From Pseudomonadota bacterium (GTDB taxonomy: Bacteria > Pseudomonadota > Alphaproteobacteria > Rhizobiales > Hyphomicrobiaceae): DNA of 64,000 nucleotides. The notes beneath the pieces were generated by a model that ran no database searches, was not told the origin of the DNA, and saw nothing but the letters and a program-made list of their open reading frames with translations. This document shows, piece by piece, positions 36,688 through 44,811 of this stretch. Position numbers and translations under genes: made by a program. The stretch covers positions 15,308-79,307 of the forward strand of contig JAEXXM010000082.1 in the NCBI GenBank assembly GCA_023405815.1. The letters run 5' to 3'. The stretch's first letter is position 1. Every line of letters starts with the position of its first letter.

Positions 36688-37665
36688 TCAATAGGCGAGC
36701 AGAGTGACGAGGGCGAGGAGGCCGACAACACCGCCTTGGACGAGGCAGGCTAGGCGATAGAGACGTAAGGCGCGACGGATGTCGGCGGCAGAGAGGTTTC
36801 TATTGCCGGAGCCCATCCAGACGTCATCGACGATCGTGCCACCGTAGCTGCGAGGACCGGCAAGGCGCACGTTAAGCGCTCCCGCCATGGCCGCCTCGGG
36901 CCAGCCGGCATTGGGGGAGCGGTGCCGGCGCGCATCGCGCAGGATGGAATGCATGGCGGCTCTGGCGTCGAGACCCGGGCTGAGCGCAGCTGCGGTGGTG
37001 AGCAGCAGCGCGGCGAGGCGGGAGGCGGGCAGGTTGACAAGATCATCGAGCCGAGCTGACGCCCAGCCAAACGCCAGGTAGCGCTCGCTCTTGTGGCCGA
37101 TCATGCTGTCGGCAGTGTTGACAGCCTTATAGAGCGCGGCGCCGGGCAGTCCCCCGACCAGCATCCAGAAGAGCGGCGCCACGACGCCGTCGGAATAGTT
37201 CTCGGCGAGGCTCTCGATTGCAGCGCGGCTCACTGCCGCTTCGTCTAGGACTGCGGTGTCGCGGCCGACGATCATGCCGACGGCGCGGCGTCCGGCTGCA
37301 ATGCCGTCACTCTCCAGTGCCTCTGCTACGGCGACGACATGCTCGTAAAGGCTGCGCTGGGCGATCAAGGTGCTTGCGGCAGCGCCGAGCAGGACAACTG
37401 TCAAGGGCGCCGGCAAGAGGGCCTCGGTGGCAATCTCGAAGCAGATTGAGAACGCGCCCACCACAGCGAGGACCAGAAGCAGGGATGCGAGCCCGTTGAG
37501 GCGGCGCTGGCCGAAGGCGAGGTCGGTGCGGTTCCAGCGTCCCTCGCACCATGCTATCAGCCGGCCGATCCAGCTCACCGGATGACCGATGCGGTCGAAC
37601 ATCCATTGCGGATAGCCGCAAGCTGCGTCGATCAGCAAGGCAATCAGGGACGTAAAGACATGCAT
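36688..37665 (-). CDS. cbiB: CbiB, adenosylcobinamide-phosphate synthase
   Basis: A 325-residue membrane protein that joins adenosylcobyric acid to (R)-1-amino-2-propanol phosphate (called CobD in the aerobic nomenclature). The N-terminus 'LIDAACGYPQWMFDRIGHPVSWIG' region (residues about 11-34), 'SLAENYSDGVVAPLFW' and 'NTADSMIGHK' are family hallmarks. Four to five membrane helices are visible. It is divergent from the decarboxylase gene that supplies its linker substrate, with only 41 bp between them, too little for a cobalamin riboswitch. Confidence 0.92.
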   Translation of the reverse strand: MHVFTSLIALLIDAACGYPQWMFDRIGHPVSWIGRLIAWCEGRWNRTDLAFGQRRLNGLASLLLVLAVVGAFSICFEIATEALLPAPLTVVLLGAAASTLIAQRSLYEHVVAVAEALESDGIAAGRRAVGMIVGRDTAVLDEAAVSRAAIESLAENYSDGVVAPLFWMLVGGLPGAALYKAVNTADSMIGHKSERYLAFGWASARLDDLVNLPASRLAALLLTTAAALSPGLDARAAMHSILRDARRHRSPNAGWPEAAMAGALNVRLAGPRSYGGTIVDDVWMGSGNRNLSAADIRRALRLYRLACLVQGGVVGLLALVTLLAY

Positions 37666-37706
37666 ACTCGGGAGGTCCGGACGCGGCGAGGAAGCGATGT
37701 GCTAGC

Positions 37707-38714
37707 ATGACGGCAGTGCGCTTAGAACCGGTGGCTCACGGCGGCAACATCGACGCCGCGCGGCGGCAGTTTTCCGATGCGCCGGAGCCGTGGATCGATC
37801 TGTCGACGGGCGTCAATCCGCATCCCTATCCATTTGCCACGCCGGCGGCGGAGGCGTGGACGCGGCTGCCGCAGCCATCGGCGGAGTTGGCGCTTCGAGA
37901 CGCCGCGGCGCGCAGATATGGCGTAGCCGACGCCGGAATGGTGGTGGCGGCGCCGGGTAGCCAGGCGCTCATCCAGGCCGTGCCGCGTTTGCTGGCTGCG
38001 ACCGATGTCGTCGTACTTTCCCCGACGTATGCCGAGCACGCCATCGCCTGGGCGCGCTGCGGACACCGCGTCGTTGAACGGGGCTCGCTGGACGACATCG
38101 GCGAGGCACGCGTCGTCGTCGTGGTGAATCCCAACAATCCGTCCGGTCGCGCCGTTGCACGCGAGAAGCTGTGCCGACTCGCCGCGGTGCTCGAGCAGCG
38201 GAATGGTCTTCTGGTGGTGGATGAAGCTTTTGCCGACTTCGAGCCGGGGCTGAGCCTCGCTCCTCCACTGCCCCCAGGTGCCATCGTGCTGCGCTCGTTC
38301 GGCAAGGCGTATGGCCTTGCCGGCTTGCGGCTCGGATTTGCACTTGCGCACCAAGGGCTGGCCGAGAGACTGCGCGCCGATCTCGGGCCGTGGTGCGTAT
38401 CGGGGCCGGCGCTGACCATCGGCGCGGCAGCACTCGCAGATACCGATTGGCTCTGGACAATGAGAGCGAGGCTTGGAGAGGACTGCCAGAGACTTGATGC
38501 GCTGCTGAGCGGCGCTGGATTTGATATCTCAGGGGGCACGCACCTTTTCAGGCTGGCGCTGCATCCGGACGCGCATGCGGTCGCCGACGGCCTCGGGCGC
38601 CGGGGCATTTGTGTGCGTCGGTTCGCTAGCCAGCCGACGTGGCTGAGGTTTGGATTGCCGGGCGCGGAGGACGGGTGGATACGGCTCGAGCGCGCGCTCG
38701 CCGAGCTGCGTTAG
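37707..38714 (+). CDS. cobD: Threonine-phosphate decarboxylase (CobD; CobC in aerobic nomenclature)
   Basis: A 335-residue PLP-dependent fold-type I enzyme that forms (R)-1-amino-2-propanol phosphate from threonine phosphate for cobalamin side-chain assembly. The N-terminus has 'HGGNIDAARR' and 'WIDLSTGVNPHPYP', hallmarks of the family. 'NPNNPSGR' is the substrate/PLP loop, and the Schiff-base Lys is in RSFGKAYGLAGLRLGF. Its end overlaps the convergent small membrane protein gene by four bases. Confidence 0.91.
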   Translation: MTAVRLEPVAHGGNIDAARRQFSDAPEPWIDLSTGVNPHPYPFATPAAEAWTRLPQPSAELALRDAAARRYGVADAGMVVAAPGSQALIQAVPRLLAATDVVVLSPTYAEHAIAWARCGHRVVERGSLDDIGEARVVVVVNPNNPSGRAVAREKLCRLAAVLEQRNGLLVVDEAFADFEPGLSLAPPLPPGAIVLRSFGKAYGLAGLRLGFALAHQGLAERLRADLGPWCVSGPALTIGAAALADTDWLWTMRARLGEDCQRLDALLSGAGFDISGGTHLFRLALHPDAHAVADGLGRRGICVRRFASQPTWLRFGLPGAEDGWIRLERALAELR

Positions 38715-38971
38715 GGTGTGCGTGCTTTGGCAAGGCGCGTGGCAACCTGCGATCCCAAATAGCCACCGGCGCATGCTCCGGCGATGAGGATCGCCAGCGA
38801 GACTGCCGACTCTTCGAGGCCGAGCCAGGTGGTCAAGAAGTAGGCCGCGACCGAGCCTGCGAGGCCGCCGAGCGCACACACCAGGATGGCAACGATGCCG
38901 CCCGTCGCAAACCCAATGAGAACGCCGACGATGATGCCGGGGTAGAGCGACGGCCAGAAGTGGTCATTCAT
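38711..38971 (-). CDS. Small glycine-rich membrane protein, unknown
   Basis: An 86-residue protein with three hydrophobic segments rich in Gly and Ala (GIIVGVLIGFATGGIVAIL; GGLAGSVAAYFL; SLAILIAGACAGGYLGS). Not recognised beyond being a small inner-membrane protein. It follows hemN by 30 bp on the same strand and may be cotranscribed with it. Confidence 0.65.
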   Translation of the reverse strand: MNDHFWPSLYPGIIVGVLIGFATGGIVAILVCALGGLAGSVAAYFLTTWLGLEESAVSLAILIAGACAGGYLGSQVATRLAKARTP

Positions 38972-39001
38972 CGTGGGCTCCCGTGTTGGCTGGTCTCGTC
39001 A

Positions 39002-40339
39002 CTAAATTCCCGGTGCGTGTCGCGCCGTCGATGGATTGAAGTAGGCGTCGAAGCAGGCCGCGATGGAGCGCACGAAGGGGCGGCCTCGATCGGTGACGCG
39101 GAAGGCCTCGCCGTCGCTTTCGAGCAGGTGGTCCTCGTCCGCCTCGAGCAAGGCCTGTGCCTCGCGCAGAATGTCCTCGGACTGGCTGCCATAGCGCTGT
39201 CGCAGCTCGCGCGCCGGGAAGGTGAGGTCGCACATGAGGCGCTCGATGACGAAGCCCCGCATGCGGTCGTTGTCGGTCAAAGCGATGCCGCGCGCCGTGG
39301 AGAGACCATCCTCGGCGATGCGCCGGGCATACTCGGCGGTCGCCGGATGATTCTGAACGTAGCCTTGCGGCAGTCGACCGATTGCGGAAGCGCCGAATCC
39401 GATCAGGGCCTCTGCCGTGTCGGTCGTGTAGCCCTGGAAGTTGCGGGCGAGCTGGCCTTGGGCAAGCGGGTCGTCTGGAAGGGCGAAATGGTCAAGGCCG
39501 ATGCGCACGTAGCCGGCGCGGGTGAGCATTCGCCCAAGACGGCTTGCCTGGCCGAAGCGCTCGACCGAATCGGGCAGGGAGGCCGTCGCGATCAGGCGCT
39601 GGTGCTTCAAACGTTCGGGAAGGTGGGCATAGCCAAATGCCGCGATGCGCGTCGGACGTAGCTCGAGCACCTTGTCGATCGTGTCCTGAAGACTGGCGCG
39701 GGTCTGGTGCGGCAGCCCGTAAACGATGTCGACGTTGAGCGCTGCGATGCCGTGGGTGCGGAATGCTTCAGCGGCGCGCCGCGTCGTCTCGAAGGATTGG
39801 TGGCGGTTGATGGCCGCCTGCACCTTGGGATCGAAATCCTGGATGCCGAGCGACACGCGCGTGACACCGGCGCGCGCGAAGGCGGCGACGCGTGCGTTAT
39901 CGAGGCCGCGCGGATCGATCTCCACGGCGAACTCGGCGGAATCGCGCACGCGGAAATGGTGGCGATGGGCCTCTGCCAGTTTTTCGATGTCGTCGGGTGC
40001 CAAGACATTGGGCGAGCCGCCGCCCCAGTGGATGTGGATCACCTCATGCTCGGCCGGGATGAGGCCGGCGATGGTCGCGATTTCGGCATGGAGCGGCGTC
40101 AGGTACTCGGCGACCGGCTCGTAGCGGCGGACGGCCTTGGTGCAGCAACCGCAGTACCAGCACAGCTCGTCGCAGAAGGGGATATGCGTATAGAGCGACA
40201 GCCGCGTGCCGGGCTGCAGCTCGGCGAGCCAAGCACGGTAGGTGTCGGGTCCGATATCGGGCGAGAAATGCGGTGCGGTGGGGTAGCTGGTGTAGCGGGG
40301 CACTGGTGCCGAGTACCGCTTCACGAGTTCGAGGCTCAT
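39002..40339 (-). CDS. hemN: HemN, oxygen-independent coproporphyrinogen III dehydrogenase
   Basis: A 445-residue radical SAM enzyme that converts coproporphyrinogen III to protoporphyrinogen IX without oxygen. The cluster motif is PFCDELCWYCGC (CxxxCxxCxC, true HemN rather than HemW). 'HWGGGSPNVL' and a C-terminal HemN domain (GLSTARGIALTDNDRMRG region) are present. It supplies haem for the cbb3 oxidase under low oxygen. An FNR-like box lies 75-88 bp upstream of the start, a common arrangement for hemN. Confidence 0.94.
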   Translation of the reverse strand: MSLELVKRYSAPVPRYTSYPTAPHFSPDIGPDTYRAWLAELQPGTRLSLYTHIPFCDELCWYCGCCTKAVRRYEPVAEYLTPLHAEIATIAGLIPAEHEVIHIHWGGGSPNVLAPDDIEKLAEAHRHHFRVRDSAEFAVEIDPRGLDNARVAAFARAGVTRVSLGIQDFDPKVQAAINRHQSFETTRRAAEAFRTHGIAALNVDIVYGLPHQTRASLQDTIDKVLELRPTRIAAFGYAHLPERLKHQRLIATASLPDSVERFGQASRLGRMLTRAGYVRIGLDHFALPDDPLAQGQLARNFQGYTTDTAEALIGFGASAIGRLPQGYVQNHPATAEYARRIAEDGLSTARGIALTDNDRMRGFVIERLMCDLTFPARELRQRYGSQSEDILREAQALLEADEDHLLESDGEAFRVTDRGRPFVRSIAACFDAYFNPSTARHAPGI

Positions 40340-40413
40340 GGAGTTAACCGTGCTATTTCGTGCCGACGTTGTCGGTTTGCGATGGAAGCTAGTGCGGCGC
40401 CTTCGCGTGCCAT

Positions 40414-40427
40414 TTGACGCCGATCAA
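40414..40427. promoter_or_regulatory. FNR/FixK box upstream of hemN
   Basis: TTGAC-GCCG-ATCAA matches the FNR/FixK consensus TTGAT-N4-ATCAA at nine of ten positions. It lies about 75 bp before the hemN start and suits activation of hemN under low oxygen. Confidence 0.75.
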
Positions 40428-40494
40428 GTGGGGGTGCCGAGTGCCAATGCGACGCACCGGTCGGAGCTGCCGCGGGGTGTTGAAGGCCCCTGCG

Positions 40495-41049
40495 TCAGTG
40501 CACGCGGCCGCCACCAAGGTGGGGATAGGGGGGGGAGCCATTGCGCAGCAAGTTGAGCGGAAATCGCAGGTTCGGCCTGGTCTTGGACCACTTCTCGCAA
40601 AGCGTGCGCTCGGCGTCAGAGAACACCTCCGGCAACAGATCATTGAGCTGGAAGTCAAACTCTAAGTGGGACAGGCGCAGTTCGTGCGTGCGCCTCAACA
40701 GAGATTCTAGGCCGTCGGCGGTCTTGTGGCCGGGGCCAAGCAACTCCTCCAGATGGTGACCAATCTCGGCATGCAGCTTTGCCAGGTGGACGTGCTCGCA
40801 GTGGCGGCTTTGGAGCAGGTCCTTGATCGTGCTGCCGTGCCGGCTGACAAGGATAGGGAACACCACTTCGTCCTGGAAGCTGACGTGCTCAGTCCAGCTC
40901 GCCTCCAGCGTCCGCGTCAGAATGCGCACGATGCGGCGGTCACCGCCGGCGGCCAGTGCGTCGGCAACGGCCAAAAGCGCATGGCTGATCTCCTTCTGGA
41001 GGCGGGCGTCCGCAAGGACCTGGTCGCGAATGTCAGTGCACGTTTTCAT
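40495..41049 (-). CDS. Hemerythrin HHE-domain protein
   Basis: A 184-residue, largely helical protein. His/Glu-bearing helices with the spacing of an HHE di-iron domain are visible: 'SWTEHVSFQDEVVFPIL', 'SRHCEHVHLAKLHAEIGHH' (region), and 'HELRLSHLEFDFQLND'. Such proteins bind oxygen or nitric oxide or sense redox state; related proteins are common near FNR-type regulators. The C-terminal 30 residues are basic and disordered. It is divergent from the FNR/FixK gene with a near-perfect FNR box between them. Confidence 0.78.
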   Translation of the reverse strand: MKTCTDIRDQVLADARLQKEISHALLAVADALAAGGDRRIVRILTRTLEASWTEHVSFQDEVVFPILVSRHGSTIKDLLQSRHCEHVHLAKLHAEIGHHLEELLGPGHKTADGLESLLRRTHELRLSHLEFDFQLNDLLPEVFSDAERTLCEKWSKTRPNLRFPLNLLRNGSPPYPHLGGGRVH

Positions 41050-41084
41050 CCCGGCAGGGTAGGGCCCCAGCAGGCGCCGACGCT

Positions 41085-41098
41085 TTGATAAAAATCAT
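41085..41098. promoter_or_regulatory. FNR/FixK box between the hemerythrin and regulator genes
   Basis: TTGAT-AAAA-ATCAT matches TTGAT-N4-ATCAA except for the last base. It lies 36 bp before the hemerythrin start and about 130 bp before the regulator start, so it may control either or both. Confidence 0.8.
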
Positions 41099-41226
41099 CG
41101 GAGCGGCCTTGTCCCTAGCGACTGTTACACTCTCTTACAAAACGTCACGCGCCCGGCATAACGGTGCGGCAGGGGTGCCGTTTAATCCGTTCAACGATCA
41201 CAGACGATCCAGGACGGAGAAGACGA

Positions 41227-41910
41227 ATGCTTGCGGTGCACCCCAATCAGGCCGTCGACGTCTCTCGCTCTCTGTCGGCGCCCGCGGCCGGCTCTCTCGA
41301 TGAGCGCATGTCTCACGCGGCAGTCCGCCGACTGGTCGCCAAGGAGCACGTGTTCTGCGAGGGGGACGACCGGGATCACGTGTTCCGGGGCGAGGACGGG
41401 GTGATCGCGGTTTACAAGACCTTGCCGGATGGCCGGCGCCAGATCATCGACTTTGCCTATCCAGGCGATCTTATCGGGCTTGGCGTGCTCGGCGAGCACG
41501 TCCTTAGTGCTCAGGCGACGGTGCCGTCGCGCGTGCGCTGCCTTTCGGCCAGCGCTCTCGAGCGCATGGCGGAGTCCGACGCCAGCCTCGCCCTCAAGCT
41601 TTACAAGTCCGTATGCCAGGAGCTTGCGGCCACGCGCAGCCTGTTGGTCACGGTTGGGCAGCGCAGTGCCATCGAGCGCGTTGCCGCGTTCCTCGTCGCG
41701 CTGCACCGGCGCACGGCTTCGGCCAATTCCACGGCGATCAAGCTGGCGATGCGTCGGAGCGATATCGCCGATCTTCTCGGCCTGACCATCGAAACCGTCA
41801 GCCGCACGCTTACGAAGCTGCGGACGATGGGCGTTATCGATATCGAGCAGGGTGGCACGCGCGTGCAGCTCATCGATCTACCGCGCCTCATCGATCTGGC
41901 GAACGAGTAG
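41227..41910 (+). CDS. Crp/Fnr-family regulator, FixK-like
   Basis: A 227-residue regulator with an N-terminal cyclic-nucleotide-like beta-roll, a dimer helix (RSAIERVAAFLVALHRR) and a C-terminal helix-turn-helix, MRRSDIADLLGLTIETVSRTL, whose Glu-x-x-Ser-Arg recognition helix (ETVSRT) fits TTGAT half-sites. The N-terminal Cys cluster of FNR is missing (only isolated Cys residues), so it is more like FixK, which responds through its expression. GGAGAAG precedes ATG 41227. It lies directly before the cbb3 cluster, whose promoter region has two matching boxes. Confidence 0.88.
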   Translation: MLAVHPNQAVDVSRSLSAPAAGSLDERMSHAAVRRLVAKEHVFCEGDDRDHVFRGEDGVIAVYKTLPDGRRQIIDFAYPGDLIGLGVLGEHVLSAQATVPSRVRCLSASALERMAESDASLALKLYKSVCQELAATRSLLVTVGQRSAIERVAAFLVALHRRTASANSTAIKLAMRRSDIADLLGLTIETVSRTLTKLRTMGVIDIEQGGTRVQLIDLPRLIDLANE

Positions 41911-42068
41911 TATCCAGCCTCACGTCCCGTAGGCAGGATGATCCGGCGTCACCGATCCCAACCGGTGGCGCCGTTTCTCTGTCTTGGCCAGGTAATCAGG
42001 TTGCGTCAAACTCGGCCGGCTTGACGAGCGACGGAGCGCATTGGCGCGTGTGTGCGCCGCAGCGCAAT

Positions 42069-42082
42069 TTGATTGAACTCAA
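42069..42082. promoter_or_regulatory. FNR/FixK box 1 of the cco promoter region
   Basis: TTGAT-TGAA-CTCAA matches TTGAT-N4-ATCAA with one mismatch. It lies about 140 bp upstream of ccoN, far enough for class I or II activation of a start within the leader. Confidence 0.75.
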
Positions 42083-42150
42083 ACAGTGACTAAAGGGCGG
42101 GGCTCCGGAAGGAGAAAGTACGGAAAATTGGCTGCGCATTCGTCGCAGAC

Positions 42151-42164
42151 TTGATCCCCGTCAA
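42151..42164. promoter_or_regulatory. FNR/FixK box 2 of the cco promoter region
   Basis: TTGAT-CCCC-GTCAA matches the consensus with one mismatch. It ends 60 bp before the chosen ccoN start, which argues against a longer ccoN frame that would begin within the box. Confidence 0.75.
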
Positions 42165-42223
42165 TGGGGTTCCGGGCTCCCCGCACCTATCGTTTACCGT
42201 CTGGGAGAGACGAGGGTTTGACG

Positions 42224-43888
42224 ATGAAGGCAACCAGCGAAGAGGTGATCGCTCTATCAGGCGCGACGGCAACCATAGTGGCGGTTCTCATAGCCGCCGT
42301 CGGTGCCTTGCTCGCGCTGTTCGGGCAAGATGAAGTCATACGTCTGCACGGGGTGCTGTTCCTAATAGCGGCTGCTGTTGCAGGCTACTACGTGCTGTCC
42401 AATCCGCGCGCCGGCGGCCCCGACGAGCAAGCGCACTACATGGACGGGCCAATCAAGTTTGCCACCGTAGCTGCGGTAATGTGGGGGCTCGTCGGCTTCC
42501 TCGTCGGCGATATCATCGCTTGGCAACTTGCTTTTCCAGTTCTGAACTTCGACCTCCCGTGGACGAACTTCGGCCGCTTGCGGCCGGTGCACACGTCCGC
42601 GGTCATCTTCGCTTTCGGCGGCAACGTTCTGCTCGCGACGTCGCTGTACGTCGTGCAACGGACCAGCCGGGCGCGCATCGCCGGCTACTGGGCGCCGTGG
42701 TTCGTCGTTTGGGGCTATCAGCTGTTCATCGTGCTCGCCGCCTCCGGCTACGTGCTGGGCGTCACCGAGGGGAGGGAGTATGCGGAGCCGGAATGGTATG
42801 TCGACCTGTGGTTGACGATCGTATGGGTCGTCTACCTCCTCGTCTTCCTCGGCACGCTGTGGAAGCGGCGCGAGCCGCACATCTACGTGGCGAACTGGTT
42901 CTACCTCGCGTTTATCGTGACGATCGCGATGCTGCACATCGTGAACAACCTGGCGATCCCGGTGTCCTTCCTTGGTGCGAAGAGCTACTCGCTGTTCTCG
43001 GGTGTCCAGGATGCGATGACGCAGTGGTGGTACGGCCATAACGCGGTCGGCTTCTTCCTTACGGCCGGCTTCCTCGGGATCATGTACTACTTCATCCCGA
43101 AGCGCGTGGAGCGCCCGGTCTACTCCTATCGCCTGTCGATCGTGCACTTCTGGTCGCTGATCTTCCTCTACATCTGGGCGGGTCCGCACCATCTGCATTA
43201 CACCGCGCTGCCCGACTGGGCGCAGACGCTCGGCATGACGTTCTCGATCATGCTGTGGATGCCCTCTTGGGGCGGCATGATCAACGGCCTGATGACGCTG
43301 TCGGGTGCCTGGGATCGTCTGCGCACCGATCCGGTCGTGCGCCTGCTCGTGGTGTCGGTCGCCTTCTACGGCATGTCGACCTTCGAGGGCCCGCTCATGT
43401 CGATCAAGTCGGTCAACTCGCTTTCGCACTACACCGACTGGACCGTTGGCCACGTGCACTCGGGTGCGCTCGGCTGGGTGGGCATGGTGTCGTTCGGTGC
43501 CATCTACTGCCTCGTTCCGTGGCTGTGGAAACGGCGCGGCCTCTACTCGCTGCGTCTCGTCGAGTGGCACTTCTGGACCGCGACGGTGGGCATCGTCCTC
43601 TACATCTCGGCGATGTGGGTGTCGGGCATCACGCAGGGCCTCATGTGGCGCGCGTACGATAACCTCGGCTTCCTCAAGTACTCCTTCGTCGAGACGGTCG
43701 AGGCGATGCACTGGCCGTACGTGATCCGTGCCACGGGCGGTCTGCTGTTCGTCCTCGGTGCGGTGTTCATGGCCATCAACGTATGGCGGACGATCCGCGG
43801 CGAGGTTTCATCCGACATTGCCGAACAGCCGGAAACGGCGGCGGCGCCTGAGCTGCGCCACGTAGCTGCAGCCATGCCTGCCGAGTGA
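42224..43888 (+). CDS. ccoN: CcoN, cbb3-type cytochrome c oxidase catalytic subunit
   Basis: A 554-residue haem-copper oxidase subunit I of the C type with about 12-14 membrane helices. Conserved His-bearing segments are visible: 'RLRPVHTSAVIF' (low-spin haem), 'WWYGHNAVGFFLT' (CuB), 'GPHHLHYT' and 'DWTVGHVHSGALGW'. The enzyme reduces oxygen with high affinity and pumps protons under microaerobic conditions. ATG 42224 was chosen because GAGGG precedes it and an FNR box lies over the alternative upstream start. Confidence 0.94.
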   Translation: MKATSEEVIALSGATATIVAVLIAAVGALLALFGQDEVIRLHGVLFLIAAAVAGYYVLSNPRAGGPDEQAHYMDGPIKFATVAAVMWGLVGFLVGDIIAWQLAFPVLNFDLPWTNFGRLRPVHTSAVIFAFGGNVLLATSLYVVQRTSRARIAGYWAPWFVVWGYQLFIVLAASGYVLGVTEGREYAEPEWYVDLWLTIVWVVYLLVFLGTLWKRREPHIYVANWFYLAFIVTIAMLHIVNNLAIPVSFLGAKSYSLFSGVQDAMTQWWYGHNAVGFFLTAGFLGIMYYFIPKRVERPVYSYRLSIVHFWSLIFLYIWAGPHHLHYTALPDWAQTLGMTFSIMLWMPSWGGMINGLMTLSGAWDRLRTDPVVRLLVVSVAFYGMSTFEGPLMSIKSVNSLSHYTDWTVGHVHSGALGWVGMVSFGAIYCLVPWLWKRRGLYSLRLVEWHFWTATVGIVLYISAMWVSGITQGLMWRAYDNLGFLKYSFVETVEAMHWPYVIRATGGLLFVLGAVFMAINVWRTIRGEVSSDIAEQPETAAAPELRHVAAAMPAE

Positions 43889-43896
43889 GGGGAGCC

Positions 43897-44625
43897 ATGA
43901 AGCACGATTTCTTCGAGAAGAACTCTTTGGTGCTGTTGATCGGCATCCTCGTCGTGGTGTCGATCGGCGGCCTGGTGGAGATCGCTCCCTTGTTCCTGCT
44001 CAACTCGACCATCGAGAAGGTGCAGGGCATGCGGCCGTACTCTCCGCTCGAGCTCGCGGGGCGCGACATCTACATCCGCGAGGGCTGCTACAACTGCCAC
44101 TCGCAGATGATACGCTCGCTGCGCGACGAGGTGGAACGGTACGGTCACTACAGCCTCGCCGCCGAGAGCATGTACGATCATCCGTTTCAATGGGGCTCGA
44201 AGCGTACCGGTCCCGATCTCGCGCGCGTCGGCGGCAAGTACTCCGACAACTGGCACGTCGATCATATGCGCAATCCGCGCTCGGTCGTGCCGGAGTCGGT
44301 GATGCCTGGGTATCCATTCCTCGAGGAGCGCAAGCTCGACTACTCGGACATCGCAGCACGCATGCAGGCGCTGCGGATCGCGGGTGTGCCCTACAGCGAC
44401 GAGATGATCGAGAAGGCAAAGGCTGACGTCGCGGCGCAGATATCGCCCGACAGCGCCGAGGCCAAATCGCTCGTCGAGCGCTACCCGAAGGCGCAGGTGC
44501 GCAAGTTCGACGGCGTTGCGGGGGGCGATCCGAGCGAGCTCGATGCGCTCGTCGCCTATCTGCAGATGCTGGGAACGCTGGTCGACTTCGCCAAGTTCGA
44601 TGCAGCCGGACCCAATCTTCGGTGA
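43897..44625 (+). CDS. ccoO: CcoO, cbb3 oxidase monohaem cytochrome c subunit
   Basis: A 242-residue subunit: one N-terminal membrane anchor (SLVLLIGILVVVSIGGLVE) and a periplasmic cytochrome c domain with the haem motif GCYNCHSQ. A Met ligand lies in the 'SVMPGYPFL' region. GAGGGGAGCC precedes ATG 43897, 8 bp after ccoN. It passes electrons from CcoP to the catalytic subunit. Confidence 0.94.
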   Translation: MKHDFFEKNSLVLLIGILVVVSIGGLVEIAPLFLLNSTIEKVQGMRPYSPLELAGRDIYIREGCYNCHSQMIRSLRDEVERYGHYSLAAESMYDHPFQWGSKRTGPDLARVGGKYSDNWHVDHMRNPRSVVPESVMPGYPFLEERKLDYSDIAARMQALRIAGVPYSDEMIEKAKADVAAQISPDSAEAKSLVERYPKAQVRKFDGVAGGDPSELDALVAYLQMLGTLVDFAKFDAAGPNLR

Positions 44626-44634
44626 GGCAGGGCC

Positions 44635-44811
44635 ATGTCATATCAAGCCGCAACAGTCCTTTCGCAGACCGTTGCACTGGTTCTCTTCGTCAGTCTGTTC
44701 GTAGCCGTCATCGCCTACGTTTTCTGGCCAGGGAACAAGAAGAAGTTTGACGAGGCGGCACGGGTGCCACTCGACGACAAGAACGACGAACCGGAGGGAG
44801 ACGGTCGATGA
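44635..44811 (+). CDS. ccoQ: CcoQ, small cbb3 oxidase subunit
   Basis: A 58-residue protein, MSYQAATVLSQTVALV..., with one membrane helix (LVLFVSLFVAVIAYVFWP) followed by KKKFDEAARVPL and an acidic tail, the standard CcoQ layout. It lies between ccoO and ccoP; its stop overlaps the ccoP start (ATGA). It helps stabilise the oxidase complex. Confidence 0.9.
   Translation: MSYQAATVLSQTVALVLFVSLFVAVIAYVFWPGNKKKFDEAARVPLDDKNDEPEGDGR

Larger units (their letters stand above)
41911..42223 (+). promoter_or_regulatory. Regulatory region before ccoNOQP
   Basis: A 313-base gene-free interval. It holds two FNR/FixK boxes (42069-42082 and 42151-42164) and ends with GAGGG ahead of ccoN. I see no terminator after the regulator gene, so readthrough into cco is possible. 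Confidence 0.55.

Noticed and set aside
37666..37706. Cobalamin riboswitch between cbiB and cobD
   Set aside because: The gap is only 41 bp and no B12-box sequence is visible; the same holds before cbiZ.
42362..43711. 449-codon minus-strand open frame opposite ccoN
   Set aside because: ccoN is unmistakable; the frame is rich in Arg/His/Asp repeats produced by the complement of membrane-helix codons.
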